Assembly: GCF_019635455.1 (NCBI RefSeq)
Contig: NZ_JAHBZJ010000001.1
Location: forward strand, 372,001-436,000
Length of the DNA: 64,000 bases
From: Sphingomonas sp.
Lineage (GTDB): Bacteria > Pseudomonadota > Alphaproteobacteria > Sphingomonadales > Sphingomonadaceae
Direction of reading: 5' to 3'
Below the pieces are notes generated by a model, which saw nothing but the letters and a program-made list of their open reading frames with translations, was not told the origin of the DNA and made no database searches. A program made the position numbers and the translations under genes. Below, piece by piece: positions 10,355 to 20,338 of this stretch (the stretch's first letter is position 1; each line of letters starts with the position of its first letter).

Positions 10355-11800
10355 ATGATGATCCGTCCGTCGATCCTGCCGACGCTCATCGCGGTCCCGC
10401 TCGCCGCCTGTGCCGCCGGACCCGATTACGCCCCCCGCACGGCCGCCCAGCTGGGCGTGCCGCCGGCCTATTCGGTTGCGGCGCAGGAGAGCGCGCAGGC
10501 CGATCTGCGTCGATGGTGGACCGCGTTCGACGATCCGATGCTGACCCGGCTGGTCGAACAGGCGGCGACGCGCAACCTGGACGTCGCGCAGGCGACGGTG
10601 CGGCTGCGCCAGGCGCGTGAGGCGCTCGTCCAGTCGCGCGCGTCGCTGCTCCCGTCGGTGGGGGCGAGCGGCGGGGCATCGCGGACCGAGGTGGTGCGCG
10701 GCGGAAGCGGGGGAAGCACCGGATTTTCGCTGGGCGCCGATGTGAACTATCAGGCCGACCTGTTCGGCGGTGTACGGCGCGGCGTGCAGGCGAGCGCGGC
10801 GGCGCTCGACGCGTCGGGATATGATTATGCGGCGGTGCTGATCTCCACCCAGGCAGAGATCGCGCGCAACTACATCCTCGCACGGGCGGCGCAGACCCAG
10901 CTGGCGAATGCGCGGGCGAGCCTGGCGATTCAGGACGACAATCTGGAGATTGCCGGGTTCCGCGTGCAGGCGGGGCTGGTTTCCTCGCTCGACCAGGAAC
11001 AGGCACGCGCGAGCCGGGCGCAGACCGCAGCGTCGGTGCCGACGATCGAGGCGAGCTACAACAGCGCGGTGTCGCGGCTGGGCGTGCTGACCGGTCAGGC
11101 GCCGGGCGCGCTGAAGGCGGAGATGGAGGCGGCGCGGCCGATCCCGCAGGGGCCGGCGAGCATCGCGATCGGCATCCCCGCCGACACGCTGCGCCAGCGG
11201 CCCGACATCCGCGGCGCCGAACGCAGCCTGGCCGCGGCGGTGGCGCGGATCGGCGTGGCGGAAGCACAGCTCTATCCGCAATTGTCGCTGGGCGGCAGCA
11301 TCGACGCGGGATCGACCGCGCTGTCGAGCCTGCTCGACGTCGTCACCGGACGGGTGTTCGCCAGCATCGCGCAGACGATCTTCGACGCGGGCCGCAACCG
11401 ATCGCAGGTGCGATCGGCACAGGCGGCCGCGGACGGCGCGTTCCTCGCCTACAAACAGACGGTGCTGGCGGCGCTGGAGGATGTCGAGACGGCCGTGGTC
11501 GCGCTGCGGAGCGCGCAGGCGCGCGAGCGTGAGTTCACCGTCGCGCTGGACGCGGCGAACAACAGCGCGATCCTCTCGCGCAGCTCCTATCGCGCCGGTC
11601 TCGCCGACTTTCTGACGCTCAGCCAGAGTGAGGCCGCGCTGATTTCCGCCCGCAACGGGCTGGTCCAGGCGCGCGCCGATGAGGCGTCGGCGCTGATCCA
11701 GCTCTATCTCGCCCTGGGCGGGGGATGGGATGCGGGCGTGACGCCCACCCCCGACAACGTCCCCGCCCCCGCTGCCCTCGACAAGACCGGAACGAACTGA
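10355..11800 (+). CDS. NodT-family outer-membrane efflux lipoprotein
   Basis: Outer-membrane channel (TolC/OprM class, NodT subgroup), 481 residues, expected to trimerise and carry substrates out with the MacA/MacB parts encoded next. Residues 1-19 are a lipoprotein signal ending in the lipobox LAAC. Two repeated halves of long amphipathic helices follow, including the family segments NLDVAQATVRLRQAREAL and LRQRPDIRGAERSLAAA. ATG 10355 (or 10358) is chosen because it starts the lipoprotein signal; the frame could run 12 codons further upstream but that would bury the signal. No clear Shine-Dalgarno. The stop shares its last base with the next start. Confidence 0.9.
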   Translation: MMIRPSILPTLIAVPLAACAAGPDYAPRTAAQLGVPPAYSVAAQESAQADLRRWWTAFDDPMLTRLVEQAATRNLDVAQATVRLRQAREALVQSRASLLPSVGASGGASRTEVVRGGSGGSTGFSLGADVNYQADLFGGVRRGVQASAAALDASGYDYAAVLISTQAEIARNYILARAAQTQLANARASLAIQDDNLEIAGFRVQAGLVSSLDQEQARASRAQTAASVPTIEASYNSAVSRLGVLTGQAPGALKAEMEAARPIPQGPASIAIGIPADTLRQRPDIRGAERSLAAAVARIGVAEAQLYPQLSLGGSIDAGSTALSSLLDVVTGRVFASIAQTIFDAGRNRSQVRSAQAAADGAFLAYKQTVLAALEDVETAVVALRSAQAREREFTVALDAANNSAILSRSSYRAGLADFLTLSQSEAALISARNGLVQARADEASALIQLYLALGGGWDAGVTPTPDNVPAPAALDKTGTN

Positions 11801-13215
11801 TGGCCGAAGCCGAAACCCCCAATCTCGACGAATTTCTGGGCGGCAGGGTGACCGCGCCGTGGAAGCGTTATGCCCGCTGGGTGGCGCTGGCACTGGTGCT
11901 GATCGCCGTCGCGTTCGGCCTGTCGCGCTGCTTCGCGGGAAGCGACGAGGCCGGCTATGCGACGCAAAAGGTGCAAAAGGGCGCGCTGACCGTCACCGTG
12001 TCGGCGACGGGCAAGCTGACCCCGACCAACCAGGTGCAGGTCGGCTCGGAACTCTCGGGCCTGATCACCAAGGTGCTGGTCGATGTGAACGACCGCGTCA
12101 CCGCCGGCCAGCCGCTGGCGCTGATCGATCCCGAGCGGCTGGACGACGCGGTAACGCAGGGCCGCGCGGCGGTGGCGGCGGCACAGGCCACGGTCGCGCA
12201 GAACCAGGCGACGCTGACCGAAGCGCGCAGCCAGCTCGCCCGGTTCGAAGAGGTCAGCCGGCTGTCCGGCGGGCGTGTCCCGGCGAAGACCGAGATGGAC
12301 ACCGCCCGCGCCGGCGTGCAGCGCGCGGTCGCCACGCTGCGCGCAAGCCAGGCGCAGGTCGCCTCGCAACAGGCTGCGCTGCGCTCCAGCGTCACGCAGC
12401 GCAACAAGGCGGTGATCCGGTCCCCCGTCACGGGTGTCGTCCTGGCGCGGCAGGTCGAGCCGGGCCAGACGGTCGCCGCGTCGTTCAACACGCCGACGCT
12501 GTTCGTCATCGCCGAAGACCTGTCGGCGATGGAGCTGGAGGTTGCGATCGACGAAGCCGATGTCGGACAGGTGAAGGACGGGCAGCGCGCGCGGTTCACC
12601 GTCGATGCCTTTCCCGGCGAAACCTTCCCCGCCGTCATCAAGCGGGTCGATGTCGGATCGAACCTGTCGGCCCAGGCGAGCAGTTCATCCTCGTCGAGCA
12701 GCAGTTCGACCACCAGCACCCAGGTCGTGTCCTATGGCGCCACCCTGTCGGTCGCCAATCCCGAACAGAAGCTGCGCCCCGGCATGACGGCGACGGCCGA
12801 GATCGTGACGCTGGAAAAGAAGAATGTGCTGCTGGTCCCCAACGCCGCGCTGCGGTTCACGCCGACCCAGGCGGACGCACAGCAATCAGGCGGCGGCATG
12901 GCCGGCGCGCTGGTGCCGCGACGGGGCCGGCGCGACGGCGACGCCACCAAATCCGCGACGATCGGACGCGGCGCGCGCCAGACGGTCTATGTGACGGGCG
13001 ACGACGGCCAGCCGACCCCGATCGAGGTGACGACCGGCGACACCAACGGACAGATGACCGAAATCCTGAGCGGCGGCCTCAAGCCCGGCATGGAGGTGAT
13101 CACCGGGCAATATGCGAGCGACTCCGCATCGTCTGGGCGCCGTTCCGGTGGCGGATCGGGCAGCGGATCGGGCAGTGGCGGCGGCCAGCGGCGCGGGAGC
13201 GGATCGGGTGGCTGA
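11800..13215 (+). CDS. MacA/HlyD-type periplasmic adaptor
   Basis: Membrane-fusion protein, 471 residues, that should bridge the inner-membrane MacB ATPase/permease and the outer-membrane channel. Order seen: short cytoplasmic start, a membrane anchor (about 26-46), a split lipoyl/barrel-sandwich domain around a long coiled coil (about 110-210), then beta-barrel regions. Odd features are a run of ten serines at 294-303 in a beta-barrel loop (bases 12679-12708, five different Ser codons) and a Gly/Ser-rich tail of about 25 residues that includes a 12-base tandem repeat. TGATG coupling at the start and an 8-base overlap with the next gene indicate one operon. The substrate (macrolide, peptide, siderophore or other) cannot be read from sequence. 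Confidence 0.9.
   Translation: MAEAETPNLDEFLGGRVTAPWKRYARWVALALVLIAVAFGLSRCFAGSDEAGYATQKVQKGALTVTVSATGKLTPTNQVQVGSELSGLITKVLVDVNDRVTAGQPLALIDPERLDDAVTQGRAAVAAAQATVAQNQATLTEARSQLARFEEVSRLSGGRVPAKTEMDTARAGVQRAVATLRASQAQVASQQAALRSSVTQRNKAVIRSPVTGVVLARQVEPGQTVAASFNTPTLFVIAEDLSAMELEVAIDEADVGQVKDGQRARFTVDAFPGETFPAVIKRVDVGSNLSAQASSSSSSSSSSTTSTQVVSYGATLSVANPEQKLRPGMTATAEIVTLEKKNVLLVPNAALRFTPTQADAQQSGGGMAGALVPRRGRRDGDATKSATIGRGARQTVYVTGDDGQPTPIEVTTGDTNGQMTEILSGGLKPGMEVITGQYASDSASSGRRSGGGSGSGSGSGGGQRRGSGSGG
13151..13174 (+). repeat. Two 12-base tandem units in the MacA tail
   Basis: GCGGATCGGGCA occurs twice in a row, encoding part of the Gly/Ser-rich C-terminus of the adaptor protein. The unit is a multiple of three, so copy-number changes would keep frame. 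Confidence 0.8.
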
Positions 13216-13917
13216 TCCGATCATCCGCCTGCGCGGCGTGACCAAGGTCTATGGCGAGGGCGCAACCGCCTTCCAGGCGCTGAAGGGCGTGGACCTGGAC
13301 ATTGCGGGCGGCGATTTCGTCGCGGTGATGGGGCCGTCGGGATCGGGCAAGTCGACGACGATGAACATCCTGGGCTGCCTGGACGTGCCGAGCGCCGGAG
13401 AGTTCCTGTTCAAGGGCGTGCATATCGAACGGCTCGACCGCGACCAGCGCGCGCTGGTGCGGCGCAAATATCTGGGCTTCGTGTTTCAGGGCTTCAACCT
13501 GCTCAGCCGCACCAGCGCGCTGGAGAATGTCGAGCTGCCCCTGCTCTATCGCGGCGAGGACAAGAAGCTGCGCCGCGAACTGGGCATGGCGGCGCTCGAC
13601 AAGGTCGGCCTTGCCGACTGGTGGGACCATACCCCCGCCGAGTTGTCGGGCGGCCAGCAACAGCGCGTCGCGATCGCACGCGCGATCGTCACCAGCCCGG
13701 CGGTGTTGCTGGCCGACGAGCCGACCGGCAACCTCGATTCCGAACGATCGGTGGAGATCATGGAACTGCTCACCGCGCTCAACCGCGACAGCGGCATCAC
13801 CGTACTGATGGTCACCCATGAGCCGGACATGGCGGCGTTCGCGCATACCATCGTCCACTTCAAGGACGGGCTGGTCGAACGGATCGAGCAGGGTCAGGCG
13901 GCGGGGGTCCCCGCCTG

Positions 13918-13918
<1 letters not shown>
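13208..13918 (+). CDS. MacB/LolD-type ABC transporter ATPase
   Basis: Cytoplasmic ATPase of a MacB-type exporter, 236 residues. Walker A GPSGSGKST (about 40-48), signature LSGGQQQR (about 143-150), Walker B VLLADEPTGNLD (about 163-174) and a switch His in MVTHE are all present. In canonical MacB the ATPase and permease are one chain; here they are separate genes. The start is GTG 13208, eight bases before the adaptor stop; upstream in-frame codons belong to the adaptor gene. The stop shares a base with the next ATG (TGATG). Confidence 0.93.
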
Positions 13919-15123
<1,205 letters not shown>

Positions 15124-15125
15124 GA

Positions 15126-15983
15126 TCAGGCGAACTGGAGCAGCACCAGCCCCGCCGCGAGCGCGATCGCGGCGGCAAGGCGTCGCCCCCCGAACCCCTC
15201 GCCCAGATAGCGGCTGCCGATCAGCGCCGCCCAAACCACCGCCGTTTCGCGCAACGCCGATACCTTTGCGACCTCGACCAGCGAATAGGCGTAGAGCGCG
15301 GCGCCGAACGAAACGATCGACAACGCTCCCGCCGCGGCTCCGTGGCGCCAGGTCGCGGCGATCGCCCGCGCCAGCGTCCGGCGGCGCAGCGCGACCGCAG
15401 TGGCGGTGACGCACAGCGCGTCGAGCATGAACAGCCAGACGATGTATGTGGTCGGCCGAGGCGCGACGCGCACGCCATGCGCATCGGTCATGTTGTAGAG
15501 CGCAACCCCGATCGCGGTGGCGAGCGCCCAGCCCATCGCCGCGCGATCGGGATGCGCCCGCATCGGCGTACCGCGTGCCGGAAGCGCGAAGACGACCACC
15601 GCGCCGGTGGCGATCACCAGCCCGGCCCAGCCGAGCGGCGGCAGATGTTCGTGCAGCACGATCGTCGCGAAGCCGGCGGTGAGCAGCGGCGCGGCACCGC
15701 GCATGATCGGAAAGACAAGGCTGAGGTCGCCGCGCTGCATCGCCCGGATCAGGCACAATTGATAGGCGAAATGCGCGGGAATGGCCCAGCCGAGCGCACG
15801 CCACGTCGCGGCATCGGGCGTCGGCACCAGCAGCGCGAACGGGGCGATCATCAGCGCCGCGCTGGACGAGAGCAGCGCCCGCCCGACCAGAATGTCCTCC
15901 CCCTTCTTCACCGCGGTATTGGCGAGCGCGAGGGTGAGCGCGGACAGCAGTCCCAACGCGACCGCCAGCCCATGCTCACCCAT
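15126..15983 (-). CDS. EamA/DMT-superfamily transporter
   Basis: A 285-residue membrane protein with about ten hydrophobic segments in two repeated halves, typical of EamA (drug/metabolite) transporters. Conserved pieces are FPIMRGAAPLLTA in the first half and ALRETAVVWAALIG in the second. Substrate unknown; family members export amino acids, metabolites or toxic compounds. Its ATG lies eight bases inside the end of the MobA-like gene, so it is the last member of an XdhC-MobA-EamA transcription unit. Confidence 0.85.
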   Translation of the reverse strand: MGEHGLAVALGLLSALTLALANTAVKKGEDILVGRALLSSSAALMIAPFALLVPTPDAATWRALGWAIPAHFAYQLCLIRAMQRGDLSLVFPIMRGAAPLLTAGFATIVLHEHLPPLGWAGLVIATGAVVVFALPARGTPMRAHPDRAAMGWALATAIGVALYNMTDAHGVRVAPRPTTYIVWLFMLDALCVTATAVALRRRTLARAIAATWRHGAAAGALSIVSFGAALYAYSLVEVAKVSALRETAVVWAALIGSRYLGEGFGGRRLAAAIALAAGLVLLQFA

Positions 15984-16548
15984 GGTTCAGCCGGTCGAGA
16001 TCGGATGGCGTGTCGATATCGATCAGTTCGGCGGGCGGCGCGATGACATGATGGCCCCGGCGCACCAGATCGCGCGCGCCGACATCACCGCGCAACGCCA
16101 TCAGTTCGTCAAAATGCCGGCTGCCGAACAGGGCGGGCGGACGCGGGATCACCCCGTCGCTCGACGCGACGATGGCCGACGCATCCTCCGCCCGATCGAG
16201 CAGGCGATAGATATGCGTCGCGGTGACGCGCGGCATGTCGGCAAGCGCGATCAGCACCGCCTCCGCCCCTGCCGACGCGGCCGCCGCCACTCCGAGCCGT
16301 AGCGACCGGCCCAGTCCCGCCGCCGGATCGGCATTGGCGACCACCCGATATCCCCGTGCCGCAAGGTCGAGTGCCGTATCCGACACCACCGCGATGCGGC
16401 AGTGGAACGGCACCACCTCCAGCGCGACGACCACGTGCAGGCCGAGCGGGCGACCGAGATAGGGGACGGTCAGCTTGTCCAGCGCGCCGAAGCGCCGCGA
16501 TCGCCCTGCGGCAAGCAGCACCAGCGCGGCGCGATCAGCCGCGATCAT
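15976..16548 (-). CDS. MobA-like nucleotidyltransferase (MocA type)
   Basis: A 190-residue nucleotidyltransferase with the N-terminal LLAAGRSRRFG motif and a Lys eight residues on (LDKL), the signature of the MobA/MocA/GlmU-N fold, and LIALADMPRVT with the metal-binding Asp. MocA adds CMP to molybdopterin for xanthine-dehydrogenase-type enzymes; pairing with XdhC supports that. The ATG at 16548 is preferred because the frame upstream encodes only the shadow of XdhC; it overlaps the XdhC end by 14 bases. No molybdenum hydroxylase gene is in the window. Confidence 0.85.
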   Translation of the reverse strand: MIAADRAALVLLAAGRSRRFGALDKLTVPYLGRPLGLHVVVALEVVPFHCRIAVVSDTALDLAARGYRVVANADPAAGLGRSLRLGVAAAASAGAEAVLIALADMPRVTATHIYRLLDRAEDASAIVASSDGVIPRPPALFGSRHFDELMALRGDVGARDLVRRGHHVIAPPAELIDIDTPSDLDRLNHG

Positions 16549-17455
16549 GCAGCGCCCTGACCATGCCGGCGGCGATCGACAGGGCGATTTCCGCCGGACC
16601 GATCGCGCCGATGTCGATCCCCGCCGGCCCGTCGATCCGGTCGATCTGAGCGGGGTCGAGGCCGGTGGCGGCGAGCCGGTCGCGCCGCGCGGCGTGGCTC
16701 TTGCGCGATCCCAGCGCGGCGACATAGCCGGCGCCACCCCGCAACGCCGCGGCCAGCGCGGGATCGTCGATCTTCGGATCGTGACTGAGCGTCACCACGG
16801 CGGTGGCGCCATCGGGACGCAGCGCCGCCACCGCCTCGTCCGGCCAGCGATCGTCGAGTGCGACATCGGGAAAACGTTCCGGCGTCAGAAAGCGGCCGCG
16901 CGGATCGATCACCACGGTCACGATGCCCAGTTCGCGCGCGATTCCCGCCAGCACCTGGGCGATCTGGACCGCGCCGACGATCAGCAGCCGACGGGGCGGT
17001 TCGTAACGGTTGACGAACGCCGCGCCCGCGACCGGCGCGATGCCGCTGCGCCCCGTCGCCAGATCGGTCGCGATGTCGATCGCCCGTCCCGCGCCCCGCG
17101 CGGCGGCGATCGCATCGAACAGGGCGGGCGGAAAGCCGGGGTCGGCGACCGGCTGGACGATCACCTCGATCTCCCCGCCACAGGGGAGGCCGACCTCCCA
17201 CGCCGCGCTGTCGGCGACACCATAGCGCCGGCGCTGAACGCCCGCGCCGGAGATCACCTCCGCCGCGATCGCGATGATGTCCGCCTCGACACAGCCGCCC
17301 GAGACCGATCCTTCGAACCGGCCGTCGTCATGGATCAGCAGGTGCGATCCGCGCGGACGCGGCGCCGACCCCCAGGTCGAAATGACCGTCGCCAGCGCCA
17401 TCGGCGCGCCCGCCCATGCGCGCGCGGCGGCGATCACATTGTCGTTGTCGGCCAT
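16535..17455 (-). CDS. XdhC/CoxI-family molybdenum-cofactor insertion protein
   Basis: A 306-residue cytoplasmic protein of the XdhC/CoxI family, which binds sulfurated molybdenum cofactor and inserts it into xanthine-dehydrogenase-type enzymes. Two domains are visible: the N-terminal XdhC_CoxI part with GSAPRPRGSHLLI and the GSVSGGCVE block, and a C-terminal Rossmann domain (LLIVGAVQIAQVLAG, VVIDPRGRF, VVTLSHDPKID). The ATG at 17455 has GAGG seven bases upstream; more distant starts would add an unrelated Arg/His-rich stretch. It heads the operon and is divergent from glpQ across 58 bases. Confidence 0.9.
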   Translation of the reverse strand: MADNDNVIAAARAWAGAPMALATVISTWGSAPRPRGSHLLIHDDGRFEGSVSGGCVEADIIAIAAEVISGAGVQRRRYGVADSAAWEVGLPCGGEIEVIVQPVADPGFPPALFDAIAAARGAGRAIDIATDLATGRSGIAPVAGAAFVNRYEPPRRLLIVGAVQIAQVLAGIARELGIVTVVIDPRGRFLTPERFPDVALDDRWPDEAVAALRPDGATAVVTLSHDPKIDDPALAAALRGGAGYVAALGSRKSHAARRDRLAATGLDPAQIDRIDGPAGIDIGAIGPAEIALSIAAGMVRALHDRG

Positions 17456-17513
17456 CGCTGCCTCAATCCCGTCATCCGAATCGCCTACCCCGCCGCCAGG
17501 CACGGGAGATAGG

Positions 17514-18572
17514 ATGATGCACCGGATGTGGCGAGCCGCGCTCGCGCTCATTATGATCGGGTCGCCCGCATGCGCGAAGGAGGCCGCCATTTCGACACCC
17601 CATCCGATCGTGATCGCCCATCGCGGCGCCAGCGGCGAACGGCCCGAGCACACGATCGCGGCCTACACGCTGGCGATCGAACAGGGCGCGGACTTTATCG
17701 AACCCGATCTGGTGATGACGAAGGACGGCCAGTTCGTCGCCCGGCACGAGAATAATATCACCGACACGACCGACGTCGCCAACCATCCTGAATTCCGCGA
17801 CCGCAAGACCAGCAAGGTGATCGATGGCGGCAAGCAGACCGGCTGGTTCACCGAGGATTTCACCCTCGCCGAACTGAAGACGCTGCGCGCAAGGGAGCGG
17901 CTGCCGCTGCTGCGCCGGAGCAATACCCGATATGACGGACAGTTCGCCATTCCGACGCTGCGCGAGATCATCGCGCTGGCCAAGGAGGCGAGCGCGCGCA
18001 CCGGGCGGACGATCGGCATTTATCCGGAGACCAAGCACCCGAGCTATTTCGCGTCGATCGGCCTGCCGATGGAGGCGGCGCTGGTCACCGAACTGAAGGC
18101 GGCGGGCTGGGATCGCGCCGATGCGCCGGTGTTCATCCAGTCGTTCGAGGTGAACAATCTGAAGGCGCTGAAACGGATGACGCAGGTGCCGCTGATCCAG
18201 CTGCTCGCGGCCGAAGGGGGGCCGGCGGACGGCGCGCAGCCGAGCTATGCGGCGATGACGACGCCGGACGGGCTGAAGGCGATCGCCGCCTATGCCGCGG
18301 GCATCGGCCCGGACAAGGCGATGGCGATCCGGCCGGACGGCACCGTCACCCCGCTGATCGCCGACGCGCATGCCGCCGGCCTCAAGGTCCATCCCTGGAC
18401 GTTCCGGGCCGAAAATTTCTTTCTGCCCGGTGGGTTGCGGGTCGGGATCCTGCCGATGGCCCATGGCCAGATCGAAGCGGAAATCCTGCGCTATATCGAT
18501 GCGGGTGTGGATGGTTTCTTCACCGATTACCCTTATCACGGGGTTCAGGCGCGTGCGCAGCGATCCCGCTGA
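17514..18572 (+). CDS. glpQ: Periplasmic glycerophosphodiester phosphodiesterase
   Basis: Hydrolyses glycerophosphodiesters (for example glycerophosphocholine) to glycerol-3-phosphate and an alcohol; 352 residues, close to E. coli GlpQ. A signal peptide covers about residues 1-22 and ends in SPAC, so it could be lipid-anchored or simply cleaved. Catalytic motifs: HRGASGERPEHT (His-Arg, then Glu), FIEPDLVMTKDG (metal-binding Glu/Asp) and the second His in VARHEN. The late HPWTFRAEN matches GlpQ. GGGAG six to seven bases before ATG 17514 sets the start. Uptake and kinase genes for glycerol-3-phosphate are not nearby. Confidence 0.92.
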   Translation: MMHRMWRAALALIMIGSPACAKEAAISTPHPIVIAHRGASGERPEHTIAAYTLAIEQGADFIEPDLVMTKDGQFVARHENNITDTTDVANHPEFRDRKTSKVIDGGKQTGWFTEDFTLAELKTLRARERLPLLRRSNTRYDGQFAIPTLREIIALAKEASARTGRTIGIYPETKHPSYFASIGLPMEAALVTELKAAGWDRADAPVFIQSFEVNNLKALKRMTQVPLIQLLAAEGGPADGAQPSYAAMTTPDGLKAIAAYAAGIGPDKAMAIRPDGTVTPLIADAHAAGLKVHPWTFRAENFFLPGGLRVGILPMAHGQIEAEILRYIDAGVDGFFTDYPYHGVQARAQRSR

Positions 18573-18597
18573 GCGGCCAGATGGAGGGTTGGGCGCG

Positions 18598-18882
18598 ATG
18601 CGCAAATTCGTGATTTCGGCCGCGGCGGCGCTGCCGCTGTTGACCGGTGGCTGTCTTGCCAAGACCGCGTTCGACGTGGTGACGCTGCCCGTGAAGGCGG
18701 CCGGGCAGGCGGCGGACTGGGCGACGACCAGCCAGGACGAGGCGGATCGCAACTACGGCCGCAAGATGCGCAAGCAGGAGGCCCGCGAGGGCCGGGAACG
18801 CAAGCGCCAGGCGGACGAATGCCGCAAGGAGCGCGATGCGTGCCGCACCTATGACGGCTATCGTGCGAGCGATCCCGACTGA
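18598..18882 (+). CDS. Small putative lipoprotein, unknown function
   Basis: A 94-residue protein with a signal sequence and lipobox LTGGC at about residues 15-19, so likely anchored in the outer or inner membrane facing the periplasm. The rest is strongly charged (repeated Arg/Lys/Glu/Asp between about 50 and 85), probably helical, with two Cys close together (ECRKERDAC) that could form a disulfide. GGAGG lies 11 bases before the ATG. It follows glpQ by 25 bases and may be co-transcribed. Its 3' end overlaps the convergent hydrolase gene by 25 bases. No family assigned. Confidence 0.75.
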   Translation: MRKFVISAAAALPLLTGGCLAKTAFDVVTLPVKAAGQAADWATTSQDEADRNYGRKMRKQEAREGRERKRQADECRKERDACRTYDGYRASDPD

Positions 18883-19598
18883 GAACGGTCGCGCGCGAGC
18901 GTCTCGGCGATCGCGCGCAGCACCTGCGGCCGCAGATGCACGCCGATATGGTTGCTCGCGACTTCGATCGCGCGCGCATCGCCGCGATCGCCCTCGTGAC
19001 AGATCGCGCCATTGACGAATCCGTCGCTGCGGCTCCAGATCGACGTGGCCGGCATCGGCAGCGGCATCGCCGCCTCCGCCAGCATGGCGCGCGCCGCCGC
19101 ATCCCCCACTTTCTGTCCGGTCAGCCATTCGAAATGGCGCCAGACATTGGTCGCCGATGGCGGTCCGGCATAGGGGGATGACAGCGTCACGACCTCCCGC
19201 ACCAGATCCGGCCGCCGGTGCGCGACGACCCGCGCGAGGATGCCGCCCAGGCTGACGCCGATCAGCGTCACCTTCTCCCCGCCCGCCGCGGCATGGACAT
19301 GCGCGATCCGGGCGATCAGCCGCTCGACGTCGCGCCCGACCGAGCGCACGCCCAGATTGACCCCGAGCCGCCAGCGCCACGTCCGGTATCCGCGCCCGCG
19401 CAGAAAGCGGTGCATCACCGCCATCGACGCGTCGCCATTCGCCAGACCGGGCAACAGCAGCACCGGCCGCATGTCCCCGCGCGGCGCATCGCTGAGACCG
19501 CGCCAGCTGAACGCCAGTTCGCCGAGCGCGGAGGCAAGGCGCGGCAGCTCGGCATAATAGGCCGCGCGCGAGGGCGGTTGCGGCTCCGCGCCGCTCAC
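18858..19598 (-). CDS. Alpha/beta-hydrolase (lipase/esterase type)
   Basis: A 246-residue alpha/beta-hydrolase. The nucleophile elbow GVSLGG is near residue 119; the oxyanion region is in LLLPGLANGD, and a late His in SNHIGVH is a fair candidate for the catalytic base. Such sphingomonad proteins are usually annotated as lipase-like; the substrate is unknown. The start chosen is GTG 19598, which overlaps the upstream DUF2459 stop as GTGA. ATGs at 19622-19652 would overlap that gene by up to 58 bases and add a poorly conserved leader. No signal peptide is visible with this start. Confidence 0.8.
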   Translation of the reverse strand: MSGAEPQPPSRAAYYAELPRLASALGELAFSWRGLSDAPRGDMRPVLLLPGLANGDASMAVMHRFLRGRGYRTWRWRLGVNLGVRSVGRDVERLIARIAHVHAAAGGEKVTLIGVSLGGILARVVAHRRPDLVREVVTLSSPYAGPPSATNVWRHFEWLTGQKVGDAAARAMLAEAAMPLPMPATSIWSRSDGFVNGAICHEGDRGDARAIEVASNHIGVHLRPQVLRAIAETLARDRSQSGSLAR

Positions 19599-20287
19599 AT
19601 GTTCGTCGGATCGGGCAACCATCGCATCACCGTCCATGGAAATGGCGTCCATACGCCCATCTTCAATCCCGCAGCCCGAAACGCCTCACCGGTCCAGGCG
19701 TTGCAGGTGCGCAGCGCGCTGTATCGCCCGTTCGCGACGTAGAATGCGTCACTGGCCCCATAGCCGGGGATGGCGCGCGCAGGTGCCGATCCGTCCGCCT
19801 GGAAGCTTGCCCGGATGAACGCGGCAAGGCGCCGATATTCCGCCGGCCGCACCGTTACCGCGCGCACCGAAGGCCCCACGCCCGGCTCCGACACGAACCC
19901 GACATGCATCAGCGTATCGGAACTGCCGATCGCGGCGCGCAGCACCGTGGCGACACGCACGTCGCGCCAGCCGGGCGTGCGCAGGTAGAAGGCGCGATCG
20001 CCCCAGCCAAAGCTGCGCCAGCCGTGCCGGGCATGGCGGGGATCGCGCACGTCGCCGGGCGCCGGCAGGTCGTCCCACGCCACTCCGGCGGCCCGCACCG
20101 GCAGGACGATGCCGGTATGGATGCCATTATCCTCCACATAGATGCGGACGCCCCGCCCCGGCGCGGTCCAGCCGCCGTTGGCCGGGATCACCCCACCGGC
20201 GAGGCCCGCCGCGACATAGCCGAAGACCGGCGTGGCGAGCAGCAGCAGCAGCACGGCGATGGCCGATCCCGCCGGCTTGCGCGCCAT
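19595..20287 (-). CDS. DUF2459 (TIGR02117) envelope protein
   Basis: A 230-residue protein of the DUF2459 family, of unknown function. The N-terminus has a hydrophobic segment (about 8-27) that is a signal or membrane anchor. The body carries the family marks NGIHTGIVLPV, GWGDRAFYLRTP and TCNAWTGEAF, with conserved His, Asp, Cys and Asn residues that look enzyme-like but have no proved role. GGGGAG six bases before ATG 20287 sets the start. It is divergent from phhA and overlaps the hydrolase start by four bases, so the pair is probably coupled. Confidence 0.85.
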   Translation of the reverse strand: MARKPAGSAIAVLLLLLATPVFGYVAAGLAGGVIPANGGWTAPGRGVRIYVEDNGIHTGIVLPVRAAGVAWDDLPAPGDVRDPRHARHGWRSFGWGDRAFYLRTPGWRDVRVATVLRAAIGSSDTLMHVGFVSEPGVGPSVRAVTVRPAEYRRLAAFIRASFQADGSAPARAIPGYGASDAFYVANGRYSALRTCNAWTGEAFRAAGLKMGVWTPFPWTVMRWLPDPTNM

Positions 20288-20338
20288 CCGTAACTCCCCA
20301 TAGTATCGTGCATCCGCCACCCATGCTAAGATGCCGAT

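Noticed and set aside
13151..13215. Repeat-rich end of the adaptor gene as a possible CRISPR or satellite array
   Set aside because: Only two exact 12-base units, in frame, encoding a Gly/Ser tail; no spacer structure.
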